Positions 7,670 through 13,597 of a stretch of DNA of 13,597 nt are shown here, piece by piece (position 1 is the stretch's first letter; each line of letters starts with the position of its first letter). The position numbers and the translations under genes were made by a program. Source of the DNA: an uncultured Johnsonella sp. (GTDB lineage Bacteria; Bacillota; Clostridia; Lachnospirales; Lachnospiraceae); assembly GCA_905373785.1 (NCBI GenBank), contig CAJPUK010000050.1, positions 1 through 13,597 of the forward strand, written 5' to 3'. The notes beneath the pieces are model-generated. The model ran no database searches. It had not been told where the DNA came from and saw only the letters and a list, made by a program, of their open reading frames with translations.

Positions 7670-7715
7670 AAGGCAGCATTTATTTGCCGGTCTACTGTTA
7701 TCCTGCTTTATTTTT
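7667..7715 (+). terminator. Weak terminator directly after the HTH gene
   Basis: ATAAAAGGCAG at the stop codon can pair with CTGCTTTAT (7703-7711) if two bases bulge, and TTTTTT follows. The stem is short and imperfect, so read-through to the stronger hairpin at 7859 is likely. Confidence 0.35.
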
Positions 7716-7858
7716 TATATATTTGATTTGGTTCTTTCGCACAAATTGGCATTCGATTGGCTGACATTGGGAAGATTCTTTGTTTATCAACATTTGTAAA
7801 AAGATTTTCTTGTAATTTAGGAAAATAAGTGAAAGATTCTTTGATTTATTGTATAAAG

Positions 7859-7906
7859 AAAGCAGCAGTCTTTGTTCTTAGCAAGGTACTGCTGCTTTAA
7901 TTTTTT
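7859..7906 (+). terminator. Strong rho-independent terminator, probably bidirectional
   Basis: AAAGCAGCAGT (7859-7869) and ACTGCTGCTTT (7888-7898) form a perfect 11-bp stem with an 18-base loop. A T-run at 7901-7906 follows on the plus strand, and TTTCTTTAT follows on the minus strand. It lies between the convergent HTH gene and amino acid ABC operon and could stop transcripts from both. Confidence 0.8.
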
Positions 7907-7949
7907 ATATATTTGATGCACTTTACCCTTAGTTCTTTTATCCAATCCT

Positions 7950-8729
7950 CTAAAGTACCTTACTTAGGAAGTTTTTAAGTCTTTCACTCTTCGGATTTTC
8001 AAAGAACTCCCTAGGCGAAGCCTCCTCCACAAATTCGCCGCCGTCAAGGAACACTACCCTGTTGGCAACTTCTCTTGCAAATCCCATCTCATGGGTAACT
8101 ACTACCATGGTCATATTCTGCTGTGCCAAGTCCTTCATAACTGTAAGTACTTCTCCAACCATCTCAGGATCAAGTGCTGAGGTCGGCTCATCAAAAAGCA
8201 TTACATCAGGCTGCATACAAAGTGCCCTTACTATGGCTATACGCTGCTGCTGCCCTCCTGAAAGTTCCTGAGGATAAGCTTGGGCTCTGTCCTCCAGTCC
8301 CACTTTTTCAAGTAAAGATATGGCATACTCCTCCGCCTCGGGTCTAGGTTTTCCTTGCAGTTGTATCGGAGCTATTATCATATTTTTAAGTACCGTCATG
8401 TGCGGAAAGAGGTTGAATTGTTGGAAAACCATTCCCATTTTTTGCCTGTGCAGGTCAATGTCTGTCTTTTTGTCGCAAATGTCAACTCCCTCGAAGTATA
8501 TCTTACCTCCGCTTGGCTCTTCCAGTCTGTTTAAGCATCTTAAAAAGGTTGACTTTCCTGAGCCGGAAGGTCCTACAAGACAAATCACATCACCTTTATA
8601 CACATTGAGACTTATCTTTTTTAAGACCTCTTTATCTTCAAAATTTTTATATAGATTCTCCACTCTTATAAGCACATTGTCGTCATTAGATGCATTATTT
8701 TCGTTATATAAATTTTTTCTATCTTGCAC
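7950..8729 (-). CDS. Polar amino acid ABC transporter, ATP-binding protein (GlnQ/HisP-like)
   Basis: The 259-residue protein is a complete ABC ATPase of the polar amino acid uptake type and powers the importer from the cytoplasmic side. Landmarks: Walker A GPSGSGKST (53-61), Q-loop glutamine ~103-104 (VFQQFNLFPH), signature LSGGQQQR (156-163), Walker B VMLFDEP (176-182), D-loop SALD (184-187), H-loop His213. The start is GTG at 8729, with AAAGGTGG about ten bases upstream. The first ~20 residues are an extra polar stretch before the usual start of the family (IRVENLYKNF), and a GTG at residue 19 would remove it but lacks a ribosome binding site. The gene overlaps the end of the permease gene by 11 bases, which indicates translational coupling. 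It is last in the operon. Confidence 0.96.
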   Translation of the reverse strand: MQDRKNLYNENNASNDDNVLIRVENLYKNFEDKEVLKKISLNVYKGDVICLVGPSGSGKSTFLRCLNRLEEPSGGKIYFEGVDICDKKTDIDLHRQKMGMVFQQFNLFPHMTVLKNMIIAPIQLQGKPRPEAEEYAISLLEKVGLEDRAQAYPQELSGGQQQRIAIVRALCMQPDVMLFDEPTSALDPEMVGEVLTVMKDLAQQNMTMVVVTHEMGFAREVANRVVFLDGGEFVEEASPREFFENPKSERLKNFLSKVL

Positions 8730-9414
8730 TTCTTCTAAGCCACCTTTCCAATAAATTTATCAGGTAAGTAAGCCCCATTACTATTACCAAATATATTAAA
8801 GCCACTGCCAAAAGCGGCATAAAAGCCGAGTAGGTTCTGCTTCTTATAATATCTCCCGCCTTTGTAATGTCCACCAATGCTATATATCCGGCTATGGAAG
8901 TCTCTTTTACAAGTACTATAAATTCGTTGCCGAGTGCCGGTAAAATATTCTTAAATGCCTGAGGCATAATAATATTGCCCATGGTTTGATAGTAATTAAA
9001 TCCAAGACTTCTGCCCGCTTCAAACTGCCCCTTCGGTACGGCATTGATTCCCGCACGAAATATCTCCGCCTGATAAGCCCCCGAATTAATACCGAATGCA
9101 AGTATTGCTACGATGATTTTATTTACATTTCCGCTTGAAAATATTACATAATATATGATCATAAGCTGTACCAAGACCGGAGTTCCTCTTATAACGGTAA
9201 GATATACTACCGACAAAGCATTCAGAAACTTTAACTTTCCGGTATTTTGATAAGTACTTCTTATCATAGCAACTATAAATCCCAAAAAAAGACCCATAAG
9301 AACGGCAAAAGCGGTAATCAATAAAGTTACATAAAGACCTCTTTCAAGCTGCTTCCATCTGTCATCTTTTATGAAATTCAGTACAAATTCATCCCTAAAA
9401 TTCTGCCACCACAT
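8719..9414 (-). CDS. Polar amino acid ABC transporter, permease (HisM/GlnP-like)
   Basis: The 231-residue integral membrane protein has the size and pattern of His/Glu/Gln/Arg-type importers: five hydrophobic segments (~27-50, ~65-92, ~98-115, ~160-182, ~200-223). The EAA coupling loop at ~116-139 has the family motif (EIFRAGINAVPKGQFEAGRS), which docks the ATPase. With only one permease gene, it probably forms a homodimer. ATG 9414 follows AGGAAAGGAAAA. Its 3' end overlaps the ATPase start by 11 bases. It is separated from the binding-protein gene by an unusually long 340-bp gap containing a hairpin and an imperfect direct repeat, a layout that could lower permease/ATPase expression relative to the binding protein. 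Confidence 0.95.
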   Translation of the reverse strand: MWWQNFRDEFVLNFIKDDRWKQLERGLYVTLLITAFAVLMGLFLGFIVAMIRSTYQNTGKLKFLNALSVVYLTVIRGTPVLVQLMIIYYVIFSSGNVNKIIVAILAFGINSGAYQAEIFRAGINAVPKGQFEAGRSLGFNYYQTMGNIIMPQAFKNILPALGNEFIVLVKETSIAGYIALVDITKAGDIIRSRTYSAFMPLLAVALIYLVIVMGLTYLINLLERWLRRSAR

Positions 9415-9754
9415 AATTTTCCTTTCCTTATTAATAACTTCTGCAATATTTATATATATGATTGGAGCCTTCAGCGTTTTTTTCAGATACGAGCCGGAGC
9501 ATACTCTGCCGACTAATCTTTAAGTACCTTGCCTTACTAATAAATTCCGTATCATTTATATAAGTGATCGGAGCTTTCATCTTTTTTTCAGATGTTTCTT
9601 TGATTACTATTCAGATAAAAAGTAGCTTAAGATATACAAGGCTACAAGTCAAGCTCTGAATAGCCTTATAAGCAAATGCAGAGTTATTTTTATTACATAA
9701 TTATGGAGCTGCGGCATACTGTAGTTGATGCCGCAACCCCATTTACTTAATAAC
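9415..9754. other. 340-bp gap inside the ABC operon, with a duplicated permease leader
   Basis: No coding frame is supported here. Segment 9426-9488, which abuts the permease ribosome binding site, is repeated imperfectly at 9532-9593; both copies share CCTTAnTAATAA and end TTTTTTTCAGAT. The similarity runs a few bases into the permease ribosome binding site, where the second copy reads TAAGGCAAGG but has no start codon. A 7-bp inverted repeat (AAGGCTA ... TAGCCTT) lies at about 9640-9670 and a stronger hairpin at 9710-9735. Confidence 0.55.
9710..9735 (-). terminator. Hairpin after the binding-protein gene (partial terminator or mRNA-stabilising stem)
   Basis: TGCGGCAT (9710-9717) and ATGCCGCA (9728-9735) form a perfect 8-bp stem with a 10-base loop, about 20 bases after the binding-protein stop. 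No T-run follows on the minus strand, so it is more likely to protect the upstream mRNA or attenuate than to terminate fully. Confidence 0.55.
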
Positions 9755-10591
9755 TTATTTAGCCTTAATGTATTTTGCTATAATTTCGTCTATCTTACCC
9801 TCTGCCTTAAGTTCCTTAAGTGTTTCGTTAATCTTGGTCTGAAGTTCGGTATTGCCCTTTTTAAGAGCTATTGCATATTCTTCAACTGCAAATGCCTCAT
9901 CAAGTATCTTAAGTCCGCTTACTTCCTTTTCATAAAACTTTGCAGGCTCATTATCTATAATAACCGCATCTATTTTTCCCTGAGAAAGTGCCTGAACTGC
10001 ATCCATTCCCTTGTTGTATTGCTCTACCTTGGAATCCTTTACATCTGTTGCCATTATATCTCCGGTAGTTCCAAGCTGAACTCCTATGCTCTTTCCTTCC
10101 AAATCTGCCGCTGACTTTATCTCGGAACCTTCTTTTACTATGATAACCTGTGTACCGGTGGCATAGGAATCACTGAAATCAACATTTTGCTTACGCTCAT
10201 CTGTTGCAGTCATACCTGCTATACCGACATCAGCCTTGCCTGATACAACTTCCGCTATTATGGCATCAAAAGCTCCGTCCTTTACCTCAAGCTCCAAGCC
10301 CATCTTGTCTGCTATTGCCTTGGCTATTTCTACATCTATGCCCACGATCTCATTGGCATCGTAATACTCGTATGGAGGAAACTCCGCATTGGTTGAAACT
10401 ATAAGTTTTCCTGCCTCCACAAGTTTAAGCTCACCTGTTGCTGCACTTTCATCGGCTGCCGTAGTTTTGTCTGCCGCTACTTCAGAGCCTGCATTTGCTG
10501 CCTGAGTTGCAGCCTCATTGCTTGAGCCTGAACAAGCTGCCAATAAAAGCATGGAACTTAGTACAATAGCTGATATAATGTTTTTCTTCAT
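9755..10591 (-). CDS. Amino acid ABC transporter, substrate-binding lipoprotein (SBP_bac_3)
   Basis: The frame is open from 10657, but ATG 10591 (MKKNIIS) is chosen because AGGAGG lies seven bases upstream and a signal peptide starts there. This gives 278 residues. The lipobox is Leu-Ala-Ala-Cys with Cys20, followed by an Ala/Ser/Thr-rich tether to ~55. The rest is a family 3 periplasmic-type binding fold: STNAEFPPYEYYD (~66-78), GIDVEIAKAIADKMGLE (~84-100), MTATDERKQNVDFSDSY (127-143) and IDAVIIDNEPA (207-217). Arg133 and Asp213 match the family residues that hold the alpha-carboxylate and alpha-amino groups of the ligand (as HisJ Arg77 and Asp161), so the substrate is an alpha-amino acid; which one cannot be read. 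It captures substrate outside the membrane for the permease. It is first in the operon and preceded by a good promoter. Confidence 0.95.
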   Translation of the reverse strand: MKKNIISAIVLSSMLLLAACSGSSNEAATQAANAGSEVAADKTTAADESAATGELKLVEAGKLIVSTNAEFPPYEYYDANEIVGIDVEIAKAIADKMGLELEVKDGAFDAIIAEVVSGKADVGIAGMTATDERKQNVDFSDSYATGTQVIIVKEGSEIKSAADLEGKSIGVQLGTTGDIMATDVKDSKVEQYNKGMDAVQALSQGKIDAVIIDNEPAKFYEKEVSGLKILDEAFAVEEYAIALKKGNTELQTKINETLKELKAEGKIDEIIAKYIKAK

Positions 10592-10608
10592 AATAATCCT
10601 CCTTATAA

Positions 10609-10629
10609 TTATGCATTTATCATGCATAA
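10609..10629. promoter_or_regulatory. Inverted repeat in the binding-protein gene leader (candidate operator)
   Basis: TTATGCAT (10609-10616) and ATGCATAA (10622-10629) are exact reverse complements spaced by five bases. The repeat lies between the predicted start point (~10642) and the AGGAGG site. Position and symmetry suit a repressor site or a small leader hairpin. The TGCAT-N5-ATGCA form resembles an ARG box only loosely. Confidence 0.45.
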
Positions 10630-10648
10630 AAGCTATAATCTTGTTATA

Positions 10649-10676
10649 ATTATACATCTTTACAAAGAAAAATCAA
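10649..10676 (-). promoter_or_regulatory. Sigma-A-type promoter of the amino acid ABC operon
   Basis: On the minus strand TTGATT (10671-10676), a 16-base spacer and TATAAT (10649-10654) form a good promoter about 58 bases upstream of ATG 10591. Confidence 0.7.
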
Positions 10677-10965
10677 GTATAATTTTTTATATTTCCCTGA
10701 ACAGATCTTAAAACTGCAACCGACTGTATAACATCAATATTGCCGAACTTTTAATAAATGCAATCTACATTATAATATAATAGTTTAATACCGGTATAAC
10801 ATACACTAAAATTTTCATAAACAACTTACAGATTTAATAAACAGAGTATTTTACAATTTTGAGTTTTAAGACAGAACACAATCAAACAAAGCTTGTAAAT
10901 AATTTTAATACCGTTATATAGAGTATTATCATACTCTTATTCAGTTTACAACTTATTGATTCCAA
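10677..10965. other. Intergenic stretch between the ABC operon promoter and the hydrolase-like lipoprotein
   Basis: About 290 AT-rich bases contain no supported gene. The only clear structure is a 7-bp hairpin at 10920-10937 (AGAGTAT, loop TATC, ATACTCT), about 30 bases downstream of the lipoprotein stop. It lacks a good T-run and may be a weak terminator for that gene. Confidence 0.45.
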
Positions 10966-11838
10966 TCACCTAAAGTTATTATAAACTGCCTTGTATACTT
11001 CCTCTTTTTCTTCTCCTACGCAGTCTTTAACATAGTTCCACCAAAAGTAGCCGCCTATATAGTTGTCTGTGTATTTTGGCATTTTATAGTATTTATTGAT
11101 CTTGCTTATCTTACTCTCATAATCCGCAGTACTTGCAGTATTTCCACACTCCCCTATGCCAATCTTGGCATTTGGAAAAAGTTTTTCAAACTCTGCAAAT
11201 ACCTCCTTCCAATCAGGCTCATAACCCTCATTATCATCCTCATAATAACTGATTAGACTATAGTCTGTATTTTCCATTAGATCCTTAGGTACATACATCC
11301 TTATCCACTCGAACATATCTTTGTTATATTCAGGATTTTCATAGTAAAATGTTATCGCAACCTTTGCTTTATCACCATCTACCGCCTCATATGCCGCCTT
11401 TATTTTTTCTACTATAAATTCACTGTCCTCCCTGATCCAATCAAGTCCATTTACCTCATTTCCTATCTCCCATATATCCACATAGTCTCCCAGGTACTTT
11501 TTGGACTCTTCAAATCTTTTCTTATAACTTTCCACATCCTTATATAAATTCATCTCATAAGAGTCAACCGGCTCAGCCATAATATAGGCAACTTTATGTA
11601 GCCTTTCAAATAAGTCCGCATACTCCCTCGGCTTGGTATCCGCAGACATCACCACCCTTACTGTAGGCTTTACTCTCAGCTTTTCCAAAGACAGGACTAC
11701 CTCTTCTATCGTGACGGATTCATACCAGCTGTCATCTATAGTTAAGCCGTAGATTTGCTCGGTTTTTTTAACGCAGCCTGATATGCAAAGTATAATAAAT
11801 AAGCAAATATATATTAGTACCGTTTTTAATGATTTCAT
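10966..11838 (-). CDS. Lipoprotein resembling a clan GH-A (TIM-barrel) glycoside hydrolase
   Basis: The 290-residue protein has a lipoprotein signal peptide with lipobox Ile-Ser-Gly-Cys (Cys22). The mature part looks like a compact beta/alpha barrel: PTVRVVMSAD (59-67), YVDIWEIGNEVNG (119-131), KVAITFYYENPEY (159-171), DYSLISYYED (192-201), NAKIGIGECGN (223-233), GGYFWWNYV (262-270). The Asn127-Glu128 pair after a Trp-Glu-Ile-Gly strand is the usual clan GH-A acid/base signature, and Glu230 in GIGECG is a fitting nucleophile about 100 residues later. A surface-attached retaining glycosidase is therefore the best guess; the family and substrate are not recognised, and a non-catalytic relative is possible. 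ATG 11838 follows AAGGAAAG. It appears monocistronic, with a possible extended -10 at 11873-11878. Confidence 0.8.
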   Translation of the reverse strand: MKSLKTVLIYICLFIILCISGCVKKTEQIYGLTIDDSWYESVTIEEVVLSLEKLRVKPTVRVVMSADTKPREYADLFERLHKVAYIMAEPVDSYEMNLYKDVESYKKRFEESKKYLGDYVDIWEIGNEVNGLDWIREDSEFIVEKIKAAYEAVDGDKAKVAITFYYENPEYNKDMFEWIRMYVPKDLMENTDYSLISYYEDDNEGYEPDWKEVFAEFEKLFPNAKIGIGECGNTASTADYESKISKINKYYKMPKYTDNYIGGYFWWNYVKDCVGEEKEEVYKAVYNNFR

Positions 11839-11872
11839 TTTTTACTTTCCTTATCTTTTATCTCATGTTTGA

Positions 11873-11903
11873 ATAATAGCAATGAACTTTACAATTGCTG
11901 CAA
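11873..11903 (-). promoter_or_regulatory. Possible promoter of the hydrolase-like lipoprotein
   Basis: On the minus strand an extended -10 (TGCTATTAT, core 11873-11878) lies 19 bases after TTGCAG (11898-11903). The spacer is longer than ideal, but the extended -10 could compensate. Confidence 0.4.
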
Positions 11904-12304
11904 AAAGAGCGAAAAATATAAGTAACATAGGCTCCGCCCGCTTTTAATATATGCAAGCACTAACTTATGTATTAATAATATCATGCTTAGTATAGTCTAA
12001 CAATATCGGTTTTTTATTTTCCGGTCCTCCACACTTAGGGGTGATTATATTTTTCACCTCGTATCTAAAAAGATGTATTAAATAATTTGTTAAAAATATC
12101 CTTATCTTCTCCAAAACAGATAGCAAAGCAGGCTCTTATATCTATAAAAAAGGCTTTCTTATTTCCGGATACTCAAAAAAAGTAATAGAGCCGCTTATCG
12201 TATCCATAAAAAAGAGACTTACATATTTCCAATTTCTATAAAAAAGATAATATAGATACCTATCGTTGAAAATCGTATGGCTTTTTGGTAGGTATTTGCC
12301 TAAA
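11904..12304. other. Non-coding stretch with short degenerate repeats
   Basis: No gene is supported. A motif close to TCTATAAAAAAG occurs at 12141, 12203 and 12235, and the first two copies continue into a shared TATTTCC after similar spacing (period 62 bases). An inverted repeat ATACCTA (12256-12262) / TAGGTAT (12289-12295) follows. The open frame beginning at 12285 lies mostly in the repeat element below and is rejected as coding. Confidence 0.4.
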
Positions 12305-12529
12305 GCAAAAGAGCTATAATATGCTTGAGCGGCATAGCATAGCTCCCATAAAGAAATATATTAGAAATTTCAAGATATGCTTTTTTATAATAAAACTGAC
12401 GGTTTTTAGTAGTTACATATTCCGGCTGCGGTATTATAAAACAATTTCTATGTTTTATTTCCTGCCTATATACTAACATATACTTATAGAAATAGTAAGT
12501 CTGAAAATAGTACTTTTAGTTGTTTTTTG
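12305..12529. repeat. Copy A of a ~225-bp duplicated non-coding element
   Basis: This stretch matches 12767-12991 base for base at a constant offset of 462 with substitutions but no indels. About 20 codon-sized triplets differ out of some 75. It starts with a hairpin (arms 12310-12324 and 12332-12346, loop TTGAGCG) in which 12 of 15 positions pair. Differences from copy B fall about equally on all three positions of any reading frame, so it is not protein-coding. Function is unknown: a structured RNA, a MITE-like element or a recombination remnant are all possible. Confidence 0.85.
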
Positions 12530-12579
12530 TGTTTTGAGTTTTATTATAAACAATCAACTACTCAGACTAAATAAAATCT

Positions 12580-12745
12580 GGCTGTCTATGAATACAAGTA
12601 TCATTAATACCTTGATGATATTAGAGCGGGTATGTAGTTGATGTTAATTTCACTATAAATGCAAATATCATTAATACCTTGATGTGTTGTATATAGCAGG
12701 CAAACCGCAGGGGCTGTCCGATAAATACAGTTATCATTAATAGCC
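12580..12745. repeat. Three short repeats with 66-67-bp period between the two long copies
   Basis: The core TATCATTAATA occurs at 12599, 12666 and 12732. The first two continue identically as CCTTGATG, and the third diverges there. Upstream of the core, units 1 and 3 share GGCTGTC and AATACA, while unit 2 shares ATAAATGCAA. The repeat is thus up to ~37 bases with ~30 bases of unlike sequence between units. The spacing is CRISPR-like but there are only three decayed units and no cas gene in the window. An array of protein-binding sites is the alternative. Confidence 0.6.
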
Positions 12746-12766
12746 CTTAGTTATTATCTACTTGTA

Positions 12767-12991
12767 TGAAAAAAGCTATAGTATGCTTGACCGGCGTACT
12801 ATAGCTTTCACAAAGAAATATATTAGAAATTTCAAGATGTGCTTTTTTATGGTAAAACTGATGATTTTTAGTAGTTACATATTCTAGCTGCGGTCTTATA
12901 AAACAATTTCTATGTTTTATTTCTTGCCTATATACTAACATATATTTATAGAAATAGTAAGTCTAAAAATAGTACTTTTAGTTGTATTTTA
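12767..12991. repeat. Copy B of the ~225-bp duplicated element
   Basis: This is the second copy of the element at 12305-12529. Its leading hairpin is perfect: arms 12772-12786 and 12794-12808 pair over 15 positions with one G-T wobble, loop TTGACCG. Compared with copy A, one A-T pair is G-C there (both partners changed) and the G-T wobble is A-T, which hints at selection on the fold. The corresponding reading frame of copy A is stopped by TAG here. Its last ~19 bases run into a 23-base tandem duplication (12973-13014). Confidence 0.85.
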
Positions 12992-13014
12992 TGTATACTT
13001 TTAGTTGTATTTTA
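12973..13014. repeat. Tandem duplication with 23-base period
   Basis: TACTTTTAGTTGTATTTTA occurs at 12973-12991 and again at 12996-13014. It extends the end of repeat copy B and looks like replication slippage. Confidence 0.7.
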
Positions 13015-13070
13015 GTTTTTACTACTTAAATGTTGATAATTTATTATTATTCCTATTTTCATTTTTTTAA

Positions 13071-13116
13071 AGATTCTAAAGTTATTTCCCCTATTTCAAA
13101 CGGTAGGGGGGAATCT
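13071..13116. other. Nested inverted repeat upstream of the IS
   Basis: AGATTC (13071-13076) pairs with GAATCT (13111-13116), and inside it CCCCTA (13088-13093) pairs with TAGGGG (13104-13109). A small CGCC-AAA-GGCG hairpin lies at 13145-13155. The IS left end should fall somewhere in 13080-13220, but no terminal repeat can be proven because the right end is outside the window. Confidence 0.35.
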
Positions 13117-13177
13117 TAACCACCTTGAGATATTTATCCGATTCCGCCAAAGGCGAGAGTGTTGTGGTATAACATAC

Positions 13178-13207
13178 TTGTAACAGCTCAACCTAATAAG
13201 ATATAAT
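13178..13207 (+). promoter_or_regulatory. Promoter of the IS3-family orfA
   Basis: TTGTAA (13178-13183), an 18-base spacer and TATAAT (13202-13207) form a good promoter ending about 18 bases before ATG 13226. Confidence 0.6.
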
Positions 13208-13225
13208 CTTAGAAAGAAACGAGGT

Positions 13226-13573
13226 ATGTTACAAATAAATAAACACTACGAACCTGAATTTAAGAAGAAAATCCTTCATCTCCATCTTGAGGAGGGACGC
13301 ACCATCCAAGGGCTTGCAGCTGAATACAGTGTGTCAAAAGCAAGTATATCCAATTGGGTACACCAATTCCGTAAAAAATCCCAAATAAATAAAGAAGCTA
13401 AAGCAGATTATGATTCTATGAAAGAGAATCATAAGTTAAAAAAGCAACTTGCAGAACTACAAAAGGAAAATGACTTCTTAAAAAAAGCGGCGGCATTTTT
13501 TTGCGAAGGAAATCGATTAAAGGCTTATCGATTTATTCAAAAATATAATAACTCAAACTTCCCACACCTTTAA
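13226..13573 (+). CDS. IS3-family transposase OrfA, apparently fused to the start of the orfB frame
   Basis: The 115-residue frame has the OrfA plan: an N-terminal HTH (FKKKILHLHLEEGRTIQGLA, then YSVSKASISNWVHQFRK, ~13-50) and a C-terminal leucine zipper (~65-92: ENHKLKKQLAELQKENDFLKK, shown here in part). It binds IS ends and helps regulate transposition. OrfA proteins of this group usually end near AAAFFAKEID. Here a run of seven T (13496-13502) shifts the frame to FFCEGN and on into RLKAYRFIQKY, which looks like the start of OrfB; with six T the usual OrfA end and stop would appear. The A7 run before GCGGCGGC is a fitting -1 frameshift site. The GAGG site is only one base from ATG. Downstream, the frame stops at 13573 and orfB cannot be judged before the edge. 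Confidence 0.8.
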   Translation: MLQINKHYEPEFKKKILHLHLEEGRTIQGLAAEYSVSKASISNWVHQFRKKSQINKEAKADYDSMKENHKLKKQLAELQKENDFLKKAAAFFCEGNRLKAYRFIQKYNNSNFPHL

Positions 13574-13597
13574 GGTGTAACGCACATTGAAAATTCA
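13226..13597 (+). mobile_element. Left part of an IS3-family insertion sequence (right end outside window)
   Basis: The assignment rests on the OrfA homology, the A7 slippery site and the OrfB-like KAYRFIQKY. The left boundary is upstream of 13226 but not resolved. ACACCTT (13564-13570) and AAGGTGT (13572-13578) form a short inverted repeat just where OrfB likeness fades, so the element may be damaged or interrupted there. Confidence 0.6.

Noticed and set aside
7703..7917. Near-identical 25-base segments at 7703-7727 and 7892-7917
   Set aside because: They are terminator tails (CTGCTTTA plus T-run and AT tract); similarity is explained by duplicated or convergent terminator sequence and does not suggest a further element.
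8320..8754. 144-residue plus-strand frame
   Set aside because: Antisense to the well-supported ABC ATPase gene.
10592..10657. Upstream start for the binding protein at 10657
   Set aside because: It would add 22 residues before the lipoprotein signal peptide, runs through the leader inverted repeat and bypasses the strong AGGAGG site before ATG 10591.
12305..12350. Hairpin resembling a tracrRNA repeat:anti-repeat fold (AGAGCTAT ... ATAGCTC)
   Set aside because: The likeness is limited to a short AT-rich stem. No cas9, matching CRISPR repeat or downstream tracr-type stems are present in the window.
12285..12476. 63-residue open frame in repeat copy A
   Set aside because: The same frame in copy B is broken by TAG, and differences between copies are spread evenly over codon positions. 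No ribosome binding site is seen.
12747..12941. 64-residue minus-strand open frame in repeat copy B
   Set aside because: It lies antisense within the non-coding repeat and has no counterpart support in copy A.

Overview
The window reads as chromosomal DNA of a low-GC Firmicute, most likely an anaerobic member of the Lachnospiraceae. The reasons are AT-rich DNA, strong AGGAGG-type ribosome binding sites, a YARHG lipoprotein, BspA-like leucine-rich repeat surface proteins carrying C-terminal cell-wall/choline-binding repeats, and an accessory Hanks kinase paired with an XRE-type regulator. The genus cannot be fixed from the sequence; an oral or gut Lachnospiraceae is an inference.

Layout. Positions 1-5129 (all minus strand) form a cell-surface block. 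It holds a secreted protein with N-terminal wall-binding repeats (C-terminus beyond the left edge), a YARHG-domain lipoprotein, and a 1095-residue LRR_5 surface protein with a Gly/Ser linker and C-terminal wall-binding repeats. Positions 5482-7669 form a small regulatory island: an XRE regulator (plus strand, TTG start), a membrane-anchored Ser/Thr kinase (minus strand) and a second HTH protein (plus strand). The kinase and second HTH gene diverge from a 163-bp region with a clear promoter on the HTH side and a 19-bp palindrome over the likely kinase promoter. Positions 7950-10591 (minus strand) encode a polar amino acid ABC importer: binding lipoprotein, permease and ATPase. It is preceded by a good sigma-A promoter and an inverted repeat in the leader. 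A strong hairpin terminator separates this operon from the convergent HTH gene. Positions 10966-11838 (minus strand) encode a lipoprotein that looks like a clan-A glycoside hydrolase.

Positions 11839-13225 hold about 1.4 kb without a convincing gene but with much structure: a ~225-bp element present twice exactly 462 bp apart, each copy headed by a 15-bp hairpin, and between them three short repeats spaced 66-67 bp. The window ends in the start of an IS3-family insertion sequence (orfA from 13226), where an extra T in a homopolymer seems to have fused the orfA and orfB frames.

How it fits together. The surface block would attach protein to the cell wall and probably mediate adhesion or envelope functions. 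The importer feeds amino acids into the cell. The XRE-kinase-XRE island looks like a self-contained signalling module. The repeat-rich region beside the IS is the least explained part and the best place to look for something undescribed, although nothing in it proves a function.
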